In this document: positions 1-8,162 of the stretch, one piece after another
How positions within the stretch are numbered: position 1 is the first letter of the stretch
How the letters are laid out: the number at the start of each line of letters is the position of its first letter
Origin: Spiro-02 sp964465155
Lineage (GTDB): Bacteria; Spirochaetota; Spirochaetia; Sphaerochaetales; Sphaerochaetaceae
NCBI GenBank assembly: GCA_964465155.1
Contig: CAYXIH010000011.1
Coordinates: 1 to 47,044 of the forward strand
Length of the DNA: 47,044 nt
Direction of reading: 5' to 3'
Made by a program: the position numbers and the translations under genes
The notes under the pieces: model-generated
Seen by the model: the letters and a program-made list of their open reading frames with translations, nothing else
The model's database searches: none
What the model was told of the DNA's origin: nothing

Positions 1-770
<770 letters not shown>

Positions 771-856
771 GCGGAACTTCTTGCTTGTTTCCCATCATGT
801 GATACGATACGGCAGGGGTACACCCTGCCGTACGTGATACCAAAGAGGAGTTGCAG

Positions 857-1486
857 ATGAAGATCAAAAATGTCAATGACCCGTCATTCAAGAAATATGG
901 TTCTGTATTGGAGGGGTATGACCCTACCGATTTGCTCAAGATGTTGGATACCCAGACACCGTGCCCACCCGATGCCGTGGTATATGTCCCGTCGGTAGCT
1001 CAGATGGAGGCTCTTCCTGTCTCCAGCCAGCTTTCCTCCAATTGCTATGGTGGCATGCCCATCCAAGTCGGATATTGCAACGGACACAACCGCAAGCTCA
1101 ACTGCCTTGAGTACCACCGTGACAGTGAAGTTGACATTCCTTCCACCGACTGCATCCTCCTGCTGGCTAGCAAGGCGGACATTGTCGATGGAATGATCGA
1201 CACAGCGAGGGTGGAGGCGTTCTTTGCACCCAAGGGTACGGTGGTGCAGCTGTATGAGACTACATTGCACTATGCACCCTGCAGCAGTAAACCAGGCACG
1301 AACTTCCGTGTCGTGATCGTCCTGCCAAAGGGGACCAACACCGACAAGCCCCAGATAGTAGAACATTCATTGGAAGACTCGTTGTTGTGGGCCCGCAACA
1401 AGTGGCTGCTTGCCCACAAAGACTCATCCGAGGCTGCACAGGGTGCCCATGTGGGACTGACGGGAGAAAATATCTGCCTGGGGTAG
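857..1486 (+). CDS. DUF4867 family protein
   Basis: A protein of 209 residues, probably cytosolic, with no signal peptide or membrane segment. It resembles the uncharacterised DUF4867 family, which I associate with sugar isomerase and kinase genes; this assignment is from memory of the family. The ATG at 857 is chosen because AAGAGGAG (843-850) lies 6 nt upstream; an in-frame TTG at 851 would overlap that ribosome site. A central Glu-Tyr-His-Arg-Asp-Ser-Glu segment and a later Leu-His-Tyr-Ala-Pro-Cys supply several potential metal-binding residues, and the fold could be cupin-like, as in sugar-binding or lyxose-isomerase-like proteins. That is inference. It lies 86 nt after the isomerase and is likely cotranscribed with it. 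No enzymatic function is known to me. Confidence 0.7.
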   Translation: MKIKNVNDPSFKKYGSVLEGYDPTDLLKMLDTQTPCPPDAVVYVPSVAQMEALPVSSQLSSNCYGGMPIQVGYCNGHNRKLNCLEYHRDSEVDIPSTDCILLLASKADIVDGMIDTARVEAFFAPKGTVVQLYETTLHYAPCSSKPGTNFRVVIVLPKGTNTDKPQIVEHSLEDSLLWARNKWLLAHKDSSEAAQGAHVGLTGENICLG

Positions 1487-1494
1487 CAAGCCCT

Positions 1495-1523
1495 TTTACA
1501 CGCGCGGATATTCTGTCTATACT
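1495..1523 (+). promoter_or_regulatory. Sigma-70-type promoter for the LacI-family regulator
   Basis: TTTACA (1495-1500) and TATACT (1518-1523) are separated by 17 bp. They lie just after the DUF4867 stop and 33 bp before the regulator ATG, and AAAGGAAG (1543-1550) serves as the ribosome site. Confidence 0.7.
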
Positions 1524-1555
1524 CTGGACATCCATATCGTATAAAGGAAGCTTGC

Positions 1556-2578
1556 ATGTCTGTGACTATCAAGGAAATCGCCGCGTTGTCGGGAATCTCG
1601 AGGGGAACCGTAGACCGTGTGCTGCATAATCGGCCAGGTGTCAGACCCGAGATTGCCGAGCAGGTGCGCAAGATAGCCAAGGAGCTCGGCTACCAGCCAA
1701 ACAAGGCGGGCAGGGTTCTTGCATTGAGCAAGAACTCCATCACCGTCGGTTGTTTCCTACCCAGCATCGGAAACCCCTTCTTTGACGATGTGGTGAAGGG
1801 GTTTCGCGATGCAGAGAAGGAGTACTCCGACTTTGGTTTCAGAGTCGAGCTCTCCATGGTCAAGGGGTATGATGTCCAAGAGCATATCGAGGCAATCAAG
1901 GCCTTGGTGGATGCTGGATGCAAAGCCTTGTGCATCTCTTCTGTAGATGTACCCCAAGTGAGGGAATTGATCGACACCATTATCCGCAGGGGAATCCCCG
2001 TGGTGACGGTCAATACCGACCTGAACAATACCAAGCGGCTGTGCTATTTCGGGAGCGACTACTATGAAGCTGGATGTACCTCCGCAGGCGTCCTGTCCCT
2101 GATGACTGCAGGTCCGCTGGAGATGATGATCATCACAGGCTCCAAGAGCATCAAGGGGCACAATGACCGCATCGCGGGATTCACCTCGACGCTGCGGACC
2201 AAGAGCATCCCATACCACCTCAATGCACTTGAGGAGTGTCTGGACAGCGATGAGAAAGCCTACGAGCTGACACTGGGAATCCTCAAGTCGAATCCTCAGA
2301 TAAACTGTATCTTTGTTGCCGCAGCTGGTGTCGAGGGGACATTGCGCGCGGTCAAGGAACTTGGTTTCAAGAAGCCAGGTGTCCGTATCCTCACCTTTGA
2401 CGACATCCCTGCGACACGGCAGATGGTGACTGATGGACTCATTGAGTGCACCGTGTGCCAGGAGCCGTATGTCCAGGGGTACCAGGCGATGAAGCAGGTG
2501 TGCGACATGATTGTCGGTGGGGTCACGCCCCAAGGTTGGCAGACGCGCAACATCATCAAGATAGCACAGAACCTCTAG
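1556..2578 (+). CDS. LacI-family transcriptional regulator
   Basis: A 340-residue protein with the normal LacI-family length and layout. The N-terminal helix-turn-helix (about residues 3-24, Thr-Ile-Lys-Glu-Ile-Ala-Ala-Leu-Ser-Gly) is followed by the hinge region and a periplasmic-binding-protein-like sensor domain from about residue 60, with Gly-Asn-Pro-Phe-Phe at its start. The sensor half resembles ribose-type sugar-binding proteins, so a sugar or sugar phosphate is the expected effector. The start ATG has the ribosome site AAAGGAAG 5 nt upstream. The gene has its own promoter and sits between the isomerase/DUF4867 genes and the FGGY kinase. A palindrome with a central CpG over the kinase transcription start (2622-2639) is the obvious candidate operator, so local control of the sugar module is likely. 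Confidence 0.9.
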   Translation: MSVTIKEIAALSGISRGTVDRVLHNRPGVRPEIAEQVRKIAKELGYQPNKAGRVLALSKNSITVGCFLPSIGNPFFDDVVKGFRDAEKEYSDFGFRVELSMVKGYDVQEHIEAIKALVDAGCKALCISSVDVPQVRELIDTIIRRGIPVVTVNTDLNNTKRLCYFGSDYYEAGCTSAGVLSLMTAGPLEMMIITGSKSIKGHNDRIAGFTSTLRTKSIPYHLNALEECLDSDEKAYELTLGILKSNPQINCIFVAAAGVEGTLRAVKELGFKKPGVRILTFDDIPATRQMVTDGLIECTVCQEPYVQGYQAMKQVCDMIVGGVTPQGWQTRNIIKIAQNL

Positions 2579-2589
2579 CTCAAATTTCA

Positions 2590-2618
2590 TTGACAAACAG
2601 TGATAATGGCTCAATAAT
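2590..2618 (+). promoter_or_regulatory. Promoter of the FGGY kinase
   Basis: A perfect -35 TTGACA (2590-2595), a 17-bp spacer and AATAAT (2613-2618) stand 35 bp before the kinase ATG. The palindrome at 2622-2639 covers the expected transcription start. Confidence 0.75.
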
Positions 2619-2621
2619 CTA

Positions 2622-2639
2622 TATGTGCTCGTGCACATA
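2622..2639. promoter_or_regulatory. Candidate LacI-family operator at the kinase promoter
   Basis: A perfect inverted repeat, TATGTGC-TCGT-GCACATA, with 7-bp arms and a CpG at its centre. A central CpG is typical of LacI-family operators. It begins 4 bp after the -10 box, a position suited to repression, and lies 43 bp after the stop codon of a LacI-family gene. Binding by that regulator is inferred. Confidence 0.6.
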
Positions 2640-2652
2640 CAGGAGTTTTGCC

Positions 2653-4125
2653 ATGATTGCATGTGGAATTGATTTTGGGACCCAGAGCGTGAAGGTGGTC
2701 TGCTACGATAGTATTGCCAAGAAAATTGTCGCACAGGCTTCATGCCCATTGCAGCTCATCAGCGCAGAGGATGGAACGCGCGAGCAGGAGGCCTCTTGGT
2801 GGGTGGATGCAATGGTCTCATGCTTTGATGCCATCGATCCTGCGATACGCAAGAAGATCGAGACAGTAGGAGTCTCAGGACAACAGCATGGATTTGTCCC
2901 TGTCGATGATCAAGGCAAGGTCATGCACAGTGTGAAGCTGTGGTGCGATACATCGACCAGCGCTCAGTGCTCGACACTCATGGATGCCTGCGGGGGAGAG
3001 GAAGCAGTCCGCAACCGGACTGGCAACGCCGTCCTTCCTGGATACACCGCAAGCAAGATCCTCTGGTTCAAGCAGCAATATCCAACAGCATTCTCCTTGA
3101 TGGAGCATGTGTTCTTGCCCCATGACTATATCAACTGGTACCTGACGCATGTCCCTGCCATGGAGTGGGGCGATGCCTCCGGCACGGGCCTGATGGACAT
3201 CCGCACGGGAACGTGGGATACCCAGCTCGTAGATGCAATCGATCCCTCCCTGTTTCAGAAGATTCCTCAGATCCTCCCCAGTTCGCTGGGTATCCTGGGG
3301 ACGGTGGTCCCCGAGGTGGCGGAACGACTTGGGTTGGGAGCATCGGTACAGGTGAGCTGCGGTGGTGGCGACAACATGATGGGCGCCATAGGAACTGGGT
3401 GTGTGGACAGCGGGATGCTCACGATGAGCCTGGGGACTTCCGGAACGTTGTTCGGATGTTCCGACGTCCCAATAGTAGACCCCAGTGGTTGCTTGGCAGC
3501 TTTCCGCTCTTCCACCGACTCGTTCCTGCCGCTGTTGTGCACCATGAACTGTACCGTTGCTACCGAGGTGATGCGCCAGCTTCTGGCTGTCGGAGTGCGT
3601 GAGTTCGATACCATGGCCGAATCTTCTCCAATCGGAGCTGGTGGATTGCTGTTGATCCCATACTTCAACGGCGAGCGTTCTCCGAATCTGCCACAAGGGA
3701 AGGGGACATTGTGTGGCATGACGGCAACAAATGTCACTCCAGCCAATATTGCGCGCAGTTCGATTGAAGGAGCTACCTACTCGATGATGATGGGACTCGA
3801 TTCCTTCCATGAGCTGGGATTCGTAGCCACGGGGATCAACCTCATCGGAGGAGGTGCGAACAGTCCTGTGTGGAGGAAGATGGTCAGCGACATGGCAAAC
3901 TTGCCCGTCCGTGTACCCATGATAGCTGAGGCTGCAGCCTTCGGTGCAGCCCTGCAGGCACTGTCCGCAGCTACTGGTACATCCCTGAAGGCAATTGCCG
4001 CAGACCATGTCTCCTATGACCCTGCCAAGTCATGTATGCCCAATGAGGAACGGCATGCCCAGTACATGCAGCACTATGCTGTATGGAAAGAGTACCTGCA
4101 GGCGCTCTCCCCATTGTTCGAATAG
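2653..4125 (+). CDS. xylB: Xylulokinase-like FGGY carbohydrate kinase
   Basis: A 490-residue kinase, normal length for XylB. The N-terminal phosphate-binding segment Gly-Ile-Asp-Phe-Gly-Thr-Gln-Ser-Val-Lys, the Ser-Gly-Gln-Gln-His-Gly motif near residue 77 and the FGGY catalytic segment Gly-Gly-Gly-Asp-Asn-Met-Met-Gly-Ala (Asp240 as likely base) are all present. A C-terminal Gly-Gly-Gly-Ala-Asn-Ser ATP-binding loop is also there. It phosphorylates a ketopentose or related sugar with ATP; D-xylulose is the closest guess, but next to a fucose/arabinose-type isomerase the substrate could be L-fuculose, ribulose or another ketose. The ATG at 2653 is preferred because ACAGGAG ends 7 nt upstream; longer in-frame extensions would run back into the regulator gene. 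A terminator follows at 4155. Confidence 0.85.
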   Translation: MIACGIDFGTQSVKVVCYDSIAKKIVAQASCPLQLISAEDGTREQEASWWVDAMVSCFDAIDPAIRKKIETVGVSGQQHGFVPVDDQGKVMHSVKLWCDTSTSAQCSTLMDACGGEEAVRNRTGNAVLPGYTASKILWFKQQYPTAFSLMEHVFLPHDYINWYLTHVPAMEWGDASGTGLMDIRTGTWDTQLVDAIDPSLFQKIPQILPSSLGILGTVVPEVAERLGLGASVQVSCGGGDNMMGAIGTGCVDSGMLTMSLGTSGTLFGCSDVPIVDPSGCLAAFRSSTDSFLPLLCTMNCTVATEVMRQLLAVGVREFDTMAESSPIGAGGLLLIPYFNGERSPNLPQGKGTLCGMTATNVTPANIARSSIEGATYSMMMGLDSFHELGFVATGINLIGGGANSPVWRKMVSDMANLPVRVPMIAEAAAFGAALQALSAATGTSLKAIAADHVSYDPAKSCMPNEERHAQYMQHYAVWKEYLQALSPLFE

Positions 4126-4154
4126 AGGACAAGCTTTTCCATTTCGATGCAGAT

Positions 4155-4178
4155 CCCCGGTGTTTCGCCGGGTTTTTT
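4155..4178 (+). terminator. Rho-independent terminator after the FGGY kinase
   Basis: Stem CCCGG (4156-4160) and CCGGG (4168-4172) with a 7-nt loop, followed directly by six T (4173-4178). It lies 30 nt after the kinase stop and closes the sugar module. Confidence 0.8.
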
Positions 4179-4213
4179 GCATTATGGCTATCTTGTCTGC
4201 AAGCGAGATAAAA

Positions 4214-4246
4214 ATTACATATTGACGAAATATGATAATTTGTATT
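4214..4246. promoter_or_regulatory. Candidate operator upstream of acyl-CoA ligase 1 (site L1)
   Basis: Imperfect inverted repeat: left arm ATTACATATTGACG (4214-4227), spacer AAATA and right arm TGATAATTTGTATT (4233-4246). It aligns without gaps to the inverted repeat in front of acyl-CoA ligase 2 (31211-31243), with 24 of 33 positions identical, including the 5-bp spacer length. Its centre is about 60 bp before the expected transcription start. The regulator is unknown. Confidence 0.5.
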
Positions 4247-4255
4247 GTTCGAGTC

Positions 4256-4284
4256 TTGAACTTTCTTTGCCACCGAAATATAGT
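4256..4284 (+). promoter_or_regulatory. Promoter of acyl-CoA ligase 1
   Basis: TTGAAC (4256-4261), a 17-bp spacer and TATAGT (4279-4284), about 60 bp before the chosen ATG. The inverted repeat at 4214-4246 lies just upstream of the -35 box. Confidence 0.6.
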
Positions 4285-4347
4285 TAGCTTGAAGTCATGG
4301 AGTTATCCATGCACCATCAGGAAAATCGGTATGGAGGAAAACCTGTC

Positions 4348-6102
4348 ATGAGTAAGAAACTGAAGCACAATCCCACCCCTTGGGATTTCCTTGCACAATA
4401 CAAGGGCACCTATTTCAAAGGCGAATGGCCGACTGTTCCAGAGGCATTTGAGATTTCAACGGCCCGCTATCCCAAGAATGCGTGCTTCCATGCTTTCGTA
4501 CCCAAGCCACTTTCTTTCAACTATACCCAAGCATTGGCAACGATCAAGGGTGTCGCCAACTATATGCTCCTCAATGGGGTCAAGAGCGGTGACCGTGTCG
4601 CCGTCTGTGGCAAGAATAGCCCCGAATGGGCAATTGCATTCCTTGCAGTCGGTTTTGCAGGTGCAGTAGTCGTTCCCCTTGACCATGCACTTTCCGCTGC
4701 TGACCTCGACCGTCAGATGGCGTTCGCAGGTGTGAAGTTCCTCCTCGCCGATGAAGACTGTCTGGCATCCGTGGATGCAGATGGCTCTGTAGGTTTGACC
4801 AATACAGTCTGCCTTGAACCAAAGGGTACCCCATATATCCTTGACTGCCAGATTGCAGAGGAACAGCCCCGCACCAAGGCCAAGGAAGAAGAACTTGCAG
4901 CTATCCTCTTTACCAGCGGAACAACCGGTATCCCCAAAGGCGTCATGTTGTCCCACCGCAACCTCATCGCCGACTGCTATCTGGCACAAGGGAACATGAA
5001 CATCTACAGTACCGACGTATTCTATGCAATCCTGCCTATCCACCATGCATATACCATGTTGGCAGTCTTCATTGAGTCGTTCAGCGTCGGTGCAGAAACT
5101 GTCTTTGGCAAGAAGCTTGTCATTTCTCAGGTCCTGAAGGAACTCAAGGAAGGGAAGGTCACCATGTTCTTGGGCGTACCGATGCTCTTCAACAAGATGC
5201 TTGGTGGCCTGATGGATGGTGTGAAGAAGAAGGGTGCGCTGGTCTATGGCTTGATCCGTGGACTGATGGGCATCAGCGGATTCGTCAAGAAGGTGTTCAA
5301 GGTCAACCCAGGCCACAAGTGGTTTGGCTTCTTGCTGAAGAACCTCTCCCTCGATACAAACAGGATTTGTATCTGTGGCGGTGGTCCGCTTCCTCCCTCG
5401 ACGTTCAAGAAGTTCAACGAATTGGGAATTGACTTCGTCCAGGGCTATGGCCTGACCGAGACTTCCCCGATTGTTACCCTCAATCCAATTTTCGCCTATG
5501 AGGAGACTTCCGTTGGTAAATTGGTACCGCAATGCGAGGCCAAGATAGTCAACCCCGATGCCGATGGCAACGGTGTGATCTACCTGCGCGGACCGATGAT
5601 CATGATGGGATACTACAAGAATCCTGAAGCAACTGCTGAAATCCTCGATGCCGATGGCTGGCTCAATACTGGCGACGTGGGCCATATCGATTCCAAGGAC
5701 TATGTCTATCTTACCGGGCGTGCCAAGAACGTCATCGTCACCGATGGTGGCAAGAACGTGTTCCCCGAGGAGATCGAGGACCACTTCCAGCTCTACGGTG
5801 AAGTTGACCAAGTCTGCGTGTTGGGGTACATCACCGATGTAAAGACCCATGCCGAGGGTATCCGCGCAATCTTCTATCCTTCCGAATCCTTCCGCAATGA
5901 TGTCGAAAAGCAGCATCCGGATGCAGTGGAGGCAGCCCAGGCTGTCCGTGCAAGGATCAATGAGATTGTTGAGGAGATCAACAAGGAAGTGCCGCCGTAC
6001 AAGAAGATTTCCAAGGTGACTGTCATCAACGAGGCTATGCCCATGACCAGCACCAAGAAGATCAAGCGCTTCCTGGTTGCCCAAAAGTATAAGGATCAGT
6101 AA
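4348..6102 (+). CDS. AMP-dependent fatty acyl-CoA/acyl-ACP synthetase (ligase 1)
   Basis: A 584-residue member of the ANL superfamily of adenylate-forming enzymes. The P-loop Thr-Ser-Gly-Thr-Thr-Gly-Ile-Pro-Lys-Gly lies near residues 189-198, Gly-Tyr-Gly-Leu-Thr-Glu-Thr-Ser near 372, and the hinge segment Thr-Gly-Asp-Val-Gly with Tyr-Leu-Thr-Gly-Arg-Ala-Lys-Asn near 445-460. The C-terminal Lys-Lys-Ile-Lys-Arg-Phe supplies the catalytic lysine region. It activates a fatty acid to acyl-AMP and transfers it to CoA or ACP, most likely at the inner face of the membrane. ATG 4348 is chosen because GGAGGA (4333-4338) precedes it by 9 nt; the in-frame ATG at 4297 has no ribosome site. YhbY follows 9 nt downstream. 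It is one of three such ligases in the window; chain-length preference cannot be told. Confidence 0.85.
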   Translation: MSKKLKHNPTPWDFLAQYKGTYFKGEWPTVPEAFEISTARYPKNACFHAFVPKPLSFNYTQALATIKGVANYMLLNGVKSGDRVAVCGKNSPEWAIAFLAVGFAGAVVVPLDHALSAADLDRQMAFAGVKFLLADEDCLASVDADGSVGLTNTVCLEPKGTPYILDCQIAEEQPRTKAKEEELAAILFTSGTTGIPKGVMLSHRNLIADCYLAQGNMNIYSTDVFYAILPIHHAYTMLAVFIESFSVGAETVFGKKLVISQVLKELKEGKVTMFLGVPMLFNKMLGGLMDGVKKKGALVYGLIRGLMGISGFVKKVFKVNPGHKWFGFLLKNLSLDTNRICICGGGPLPPSTFKKFNELGIDFVQGYGLTETSPIVTLNPIFAYEETSVGKLVPQCEAKIVNPDADGNGVIYLRGPMIMMGYYKNPEATAEILDADGWLNTGDVGHIDSKDYVYLTGRAKNVIVTDGGKNVFPEEIEDHFQLYGEVDQVCVLGYITDVKTHAEGIRAIFYPSESFRNDVEKQHPDAVEAAQAVRARINEIVEEINKEVPPYKKISKVTVINEAMPMTSTKKIKRFLVAQKYKDQ

Positions 6103-6111
6103 TATATCGGC

Positions 6112-6414
6112 ATGAATAGCAGAACACGAAATTATCTACGGTCGCAGGCACATGACCTGCGCCCGGTGGTCATGGTTGGTAAGGCAGGAGTCAACGAGAG
6201 CGTCGTCACGGCGCTGGATGAGGCGTTGACCCACCATGAGCTTGTAAAGGTGAAGTTCCAGGACTTCAAGGATGAGGTCCGCCAGAAGTCTGAGGAACTC
6301 GCTGCATCCACCAAGAGTGAAGTGGTAGCGATAATTGGCTTCAATGCGGTCTTCTTCCGCCAGGATTCCAAGGATCCGGACCGCTTGATCAAAATTCCTG
6401 CTGATTTCCGCTGA
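6112..6414 (+). CDS. yhbY: YhbY-type CRM-domain RNA-binding protein
   Basis: A basic 100-residue protein covering a single CRM domain. It starts with the family pattern Arg-Ser-Gln-Ala-His-Asp-Leu-Arg-Pro-Val-Val-Met-Val-Gly and contains the conserved loop Val-Gly-Lys-Ala-Gly-Val. YhbY proteins bind pre-ribosomal particles and act in assembly of the large subunit. The start lies 9 nt after the acyl-CoA ligase stop and has no clear ribosome site, so translation coupled to the ligase is likely. A long perfect hairpin follows 7 nt after its stop. Confidence 0.88.
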   Translation: MNSRTRNYLRSQAHDLRPVVMVGKAGVNESVVTALDEALTHHELVKVKFQDFKDEVRQKSEELAASTKSEVVAIIGFNAVFFRQDSKDPDRLIKIPADFR

Positions 6415-6421
6415 GCAATGA

Positions 6422-6449
6422 ACAACGGCACGCGAGAGCGTGCCGTTGT
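6422..6449. terminator. Bidirectional hairpin between yhbY and the hexosaminidase
   Basis: Perfect 12-bp stem ACAACGGCACGC / GCGTGCCGTTGT with a GAGA tetraloop (6434-6437). It lies between two convergent genes. There is no clear T-run on either side, so it may act with Rho or as a 3'-end stabiliser. Confidence 0.6.
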
Positions 6450-6461
6450 CATAGTCACATC

Positions 6462-7997
6462 TTATTCCAACTGTCCGTCATAATAGTTGACGTGTAGTGC
6501 ATCCAGCCGCTCCTTGAGCGCTGGCATCCGGAGCCGGAAGGATTCAAAGTCCTTTCGGTCTTTTTGTATCCAGAGCCCTTCTGCCAATGCACACAACCGT
6601 GGAAAGAGCATATATTCGGCTTGCTTGGAGAATGAGACCTTCTCCGTCCACAAGTTCCCTTGTCCGCCGATCACATGGCTAGCCACGTCCAAGGCCATTC
6701 CTGGAGGGACGGGATCAAACTCAAATGACTTGTGCACTGTCTCTACACCCAGGTACCCCGGTTCCTCAGGACTGTCGTAGTTCTTGTGGTCGAGATAGCA
6801 ACCATCAGTCGTCGGGCACATGATCACGTCATGGCCCAAGTGTGCGGCGGCAGTGCCTCCCTCGAGTCCCCTCCACGACATGATGATCATGTCGTGGGGC
6901 AAGCCGAGCCTCTCAGTCCCATCCAGCACTTCGTCCCAACCGATTGGCCGCTTGCCATGCTCCTGAACCATCTTCGCGATGCGGACCGTCATCCATGCCT
7001 GCAGCTCGTCAATGCTTCCCAAGCCCTCTGTTTTGACACGGAGTGCACACTTGGGACACTCCTTCCATCTCGTCCTGGGACATTCATCCCCACCTATGTG
7101 AATGTAGGGGGAGGGGAAGAGCCGTACCAACTGGTTCATCACGGCATCAAGCAGCTTCAGCACGTCGTCGTTGCCGGCGCACATCACATCGTCGAATATC
7201 CCCCAGCTATCCTTGACTTCATAGGGACCACCGGTACACCCCAAGGAGGGGTAGGCGGTAAGCATCGCCAGGGCATGGCCAGGAGTTTCCACCTCGGGTA
7301 CGACCACTACGTGGTGTTGCCTGGCATACTCCACTACCTCCCTGATTTGGTCCTCGGTATAGAAATCTCCATACGTATTGTCCCATGTCTGCCTGAGCTT
7401 GGTCCTGTATGCACCCACGCTGGTCAACAGAGGATATTCAGGTACCGGTAGTCTCCATCCCTGGTCGTCTGTCAGGTGCCAATGGAATCTGTTGAGATGG
7501 TTCATGCTAGCGATGTCGATCAGCTTTTTGATGAAGTCCACGGTGAAGAAGTGGCGGACACAGTCGAGCATCACACCCCGCCATTCAAAACGCGGTGCGT
7601 CTTGGATGCTGCAGCATGGAATCTGCGCACCTGATGTCAGCAACATCTGCCGGATATCCTGCAGTCCCCACCAGATGCCGTCGGAAGAAGATGCACGTAC
7701 CGTCACCGCGTTTGGGGCAATGTCCAGCACATACGATTCATTTCCGACAACTTGGTCATCCATGCGCAGGAAGATATCCGTCTCTGTCGCGTCCATATTG
7801 GATTCCATGACGGACAGCGTGAGTCCAATAGCCTCGTGCACCTGGGAGGCGAACACTGTCGCCTCAGGCAGGAAACTGGCATCGCAGATGATCTTGGTGG
7901 TTGGGGTACAGGTGAACGTACAGTCTTGGTCAATGATGTGGTTGGGCATAGGAACGAGCTGTGATGAAGCTATGCCGGGTGTATATGTGTGTCTCAT
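6462..7997 (-). CDS. GH20 beta-N-acetylhexosaminidase, cytosolic
   Basis: About 511 residues. The GH20 catalytic barrel is marked by His-Leu-Thr-Asp-Asp-Gln-Gly-Trp-Arg and by His-Ile-Gly-Gly-Asp-Glu near residues 299-304, which carries the Asp-Glu catalytic pair of substrate-assisted hydrolysis. An N-terminal GH20b-like domain precedes it. It removes terminal beta-GlcNAc or GalNAc from oligosaccharides. No signal peptide is visible, so it should act inside the cell on imported substrate. The start is uncertain: ATG 7997 is used here, but it lacks a ribosome site; TTG 8033 (weak GGGAAAG upstream) and ATG 7949 are alternatives. It is divergent from the ROK regulator gene, and a candidate ROK operator lies between them at 8090-8108, so it is probably part of the same regulon as the transporter. 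Confidence 0.88.
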   Translation of the reverse strand: MRHTYTPGIASSQLVPMPNHIIDQDCTFTCTPTTKIICDASFLPEATVFASQVHEAIGLTLSVMESNMDATETDIFLRMDDQVVGNESYVLDIAPNAVTVRASSSDGIWWGLQDIRQMLLTSGAQIPCCSIQDAPRFEWRGVMLDCVRHFFTVDFIKKLIDIASMNHLNRFHWHLTDDQGWRLPVPEYPLLTSVGAYRTKLRQTWDNTYGDFYTEDQIREVVEYARQHHVVVVPEVETPGHALAMLTAYPSLGCTGGPYEVKDSWGIFDDVMCAGNDDVLKLLDAVMNQLVRLFPSPYIHIGGDECPRTRWKECPKCALRVKTEGLGSIDELQAWMTVRIAKMVQEHGKRPIGWDEVLDGTERLGLPHDMIIMSWRGLEGGTAAAHLGHDVIMCPTTDGCYLDHKNYDSPEEPGYLGVETVHKSFEFDPVPPGMALDVASHVIGGQGNLWTEKVSFSKQAEYMLFPRLCALAEGLWIQKDRKDFESFRLRMPALKERLDALHVNYYDGQLE

Positions 7998-8089
7998 GGG
8001 TTGTGGAATACCATGGGGGTGGGGAGTTGTCAAGCTTTCCCATCATCCAAAGATTTTGTTGACAGGGGGTGTAGGGTGTGGTAGCTTTA

Positions 8090-8108
8090 GTTTGTACACG
8101 GAACAAAC
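8090..8108 (+). promoter_or_regulatory. Candidate ROK operator, site A (hexosaminidase / ROK intergenic)
   Basis: Inverted repeat GTTTGT-ACACGGA-ACAAAC with perfect 6-bp arms. The 9-mer GTTTGTACA (8090-8098) recurs at 11313 and, inverted, at 20823. Sites A and C share 15 of 16 positions over TTTAGTTTGTACAC-n-GA. Placed between the divergent GH20 and ROK genes it could control both; I did not find a convincing promoter for either gene here. Confidence 0.6.
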
Positions 8109-8162
8109 AAACACGATAGGGAGATTGCGAACTGTTTTTATGTAGACAGTATAGCAAGGTAT

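Noticed and set aside
4297..4347. Longer N terminus for acyl-CoA ligase 1 starting at 4297
   Set aside because: No ribosome site there, while a GGAGGA lies 9 nt before the in-frame ATG at 4348; ligase 3 begins with the same Met-Ser-Lys-Lys.
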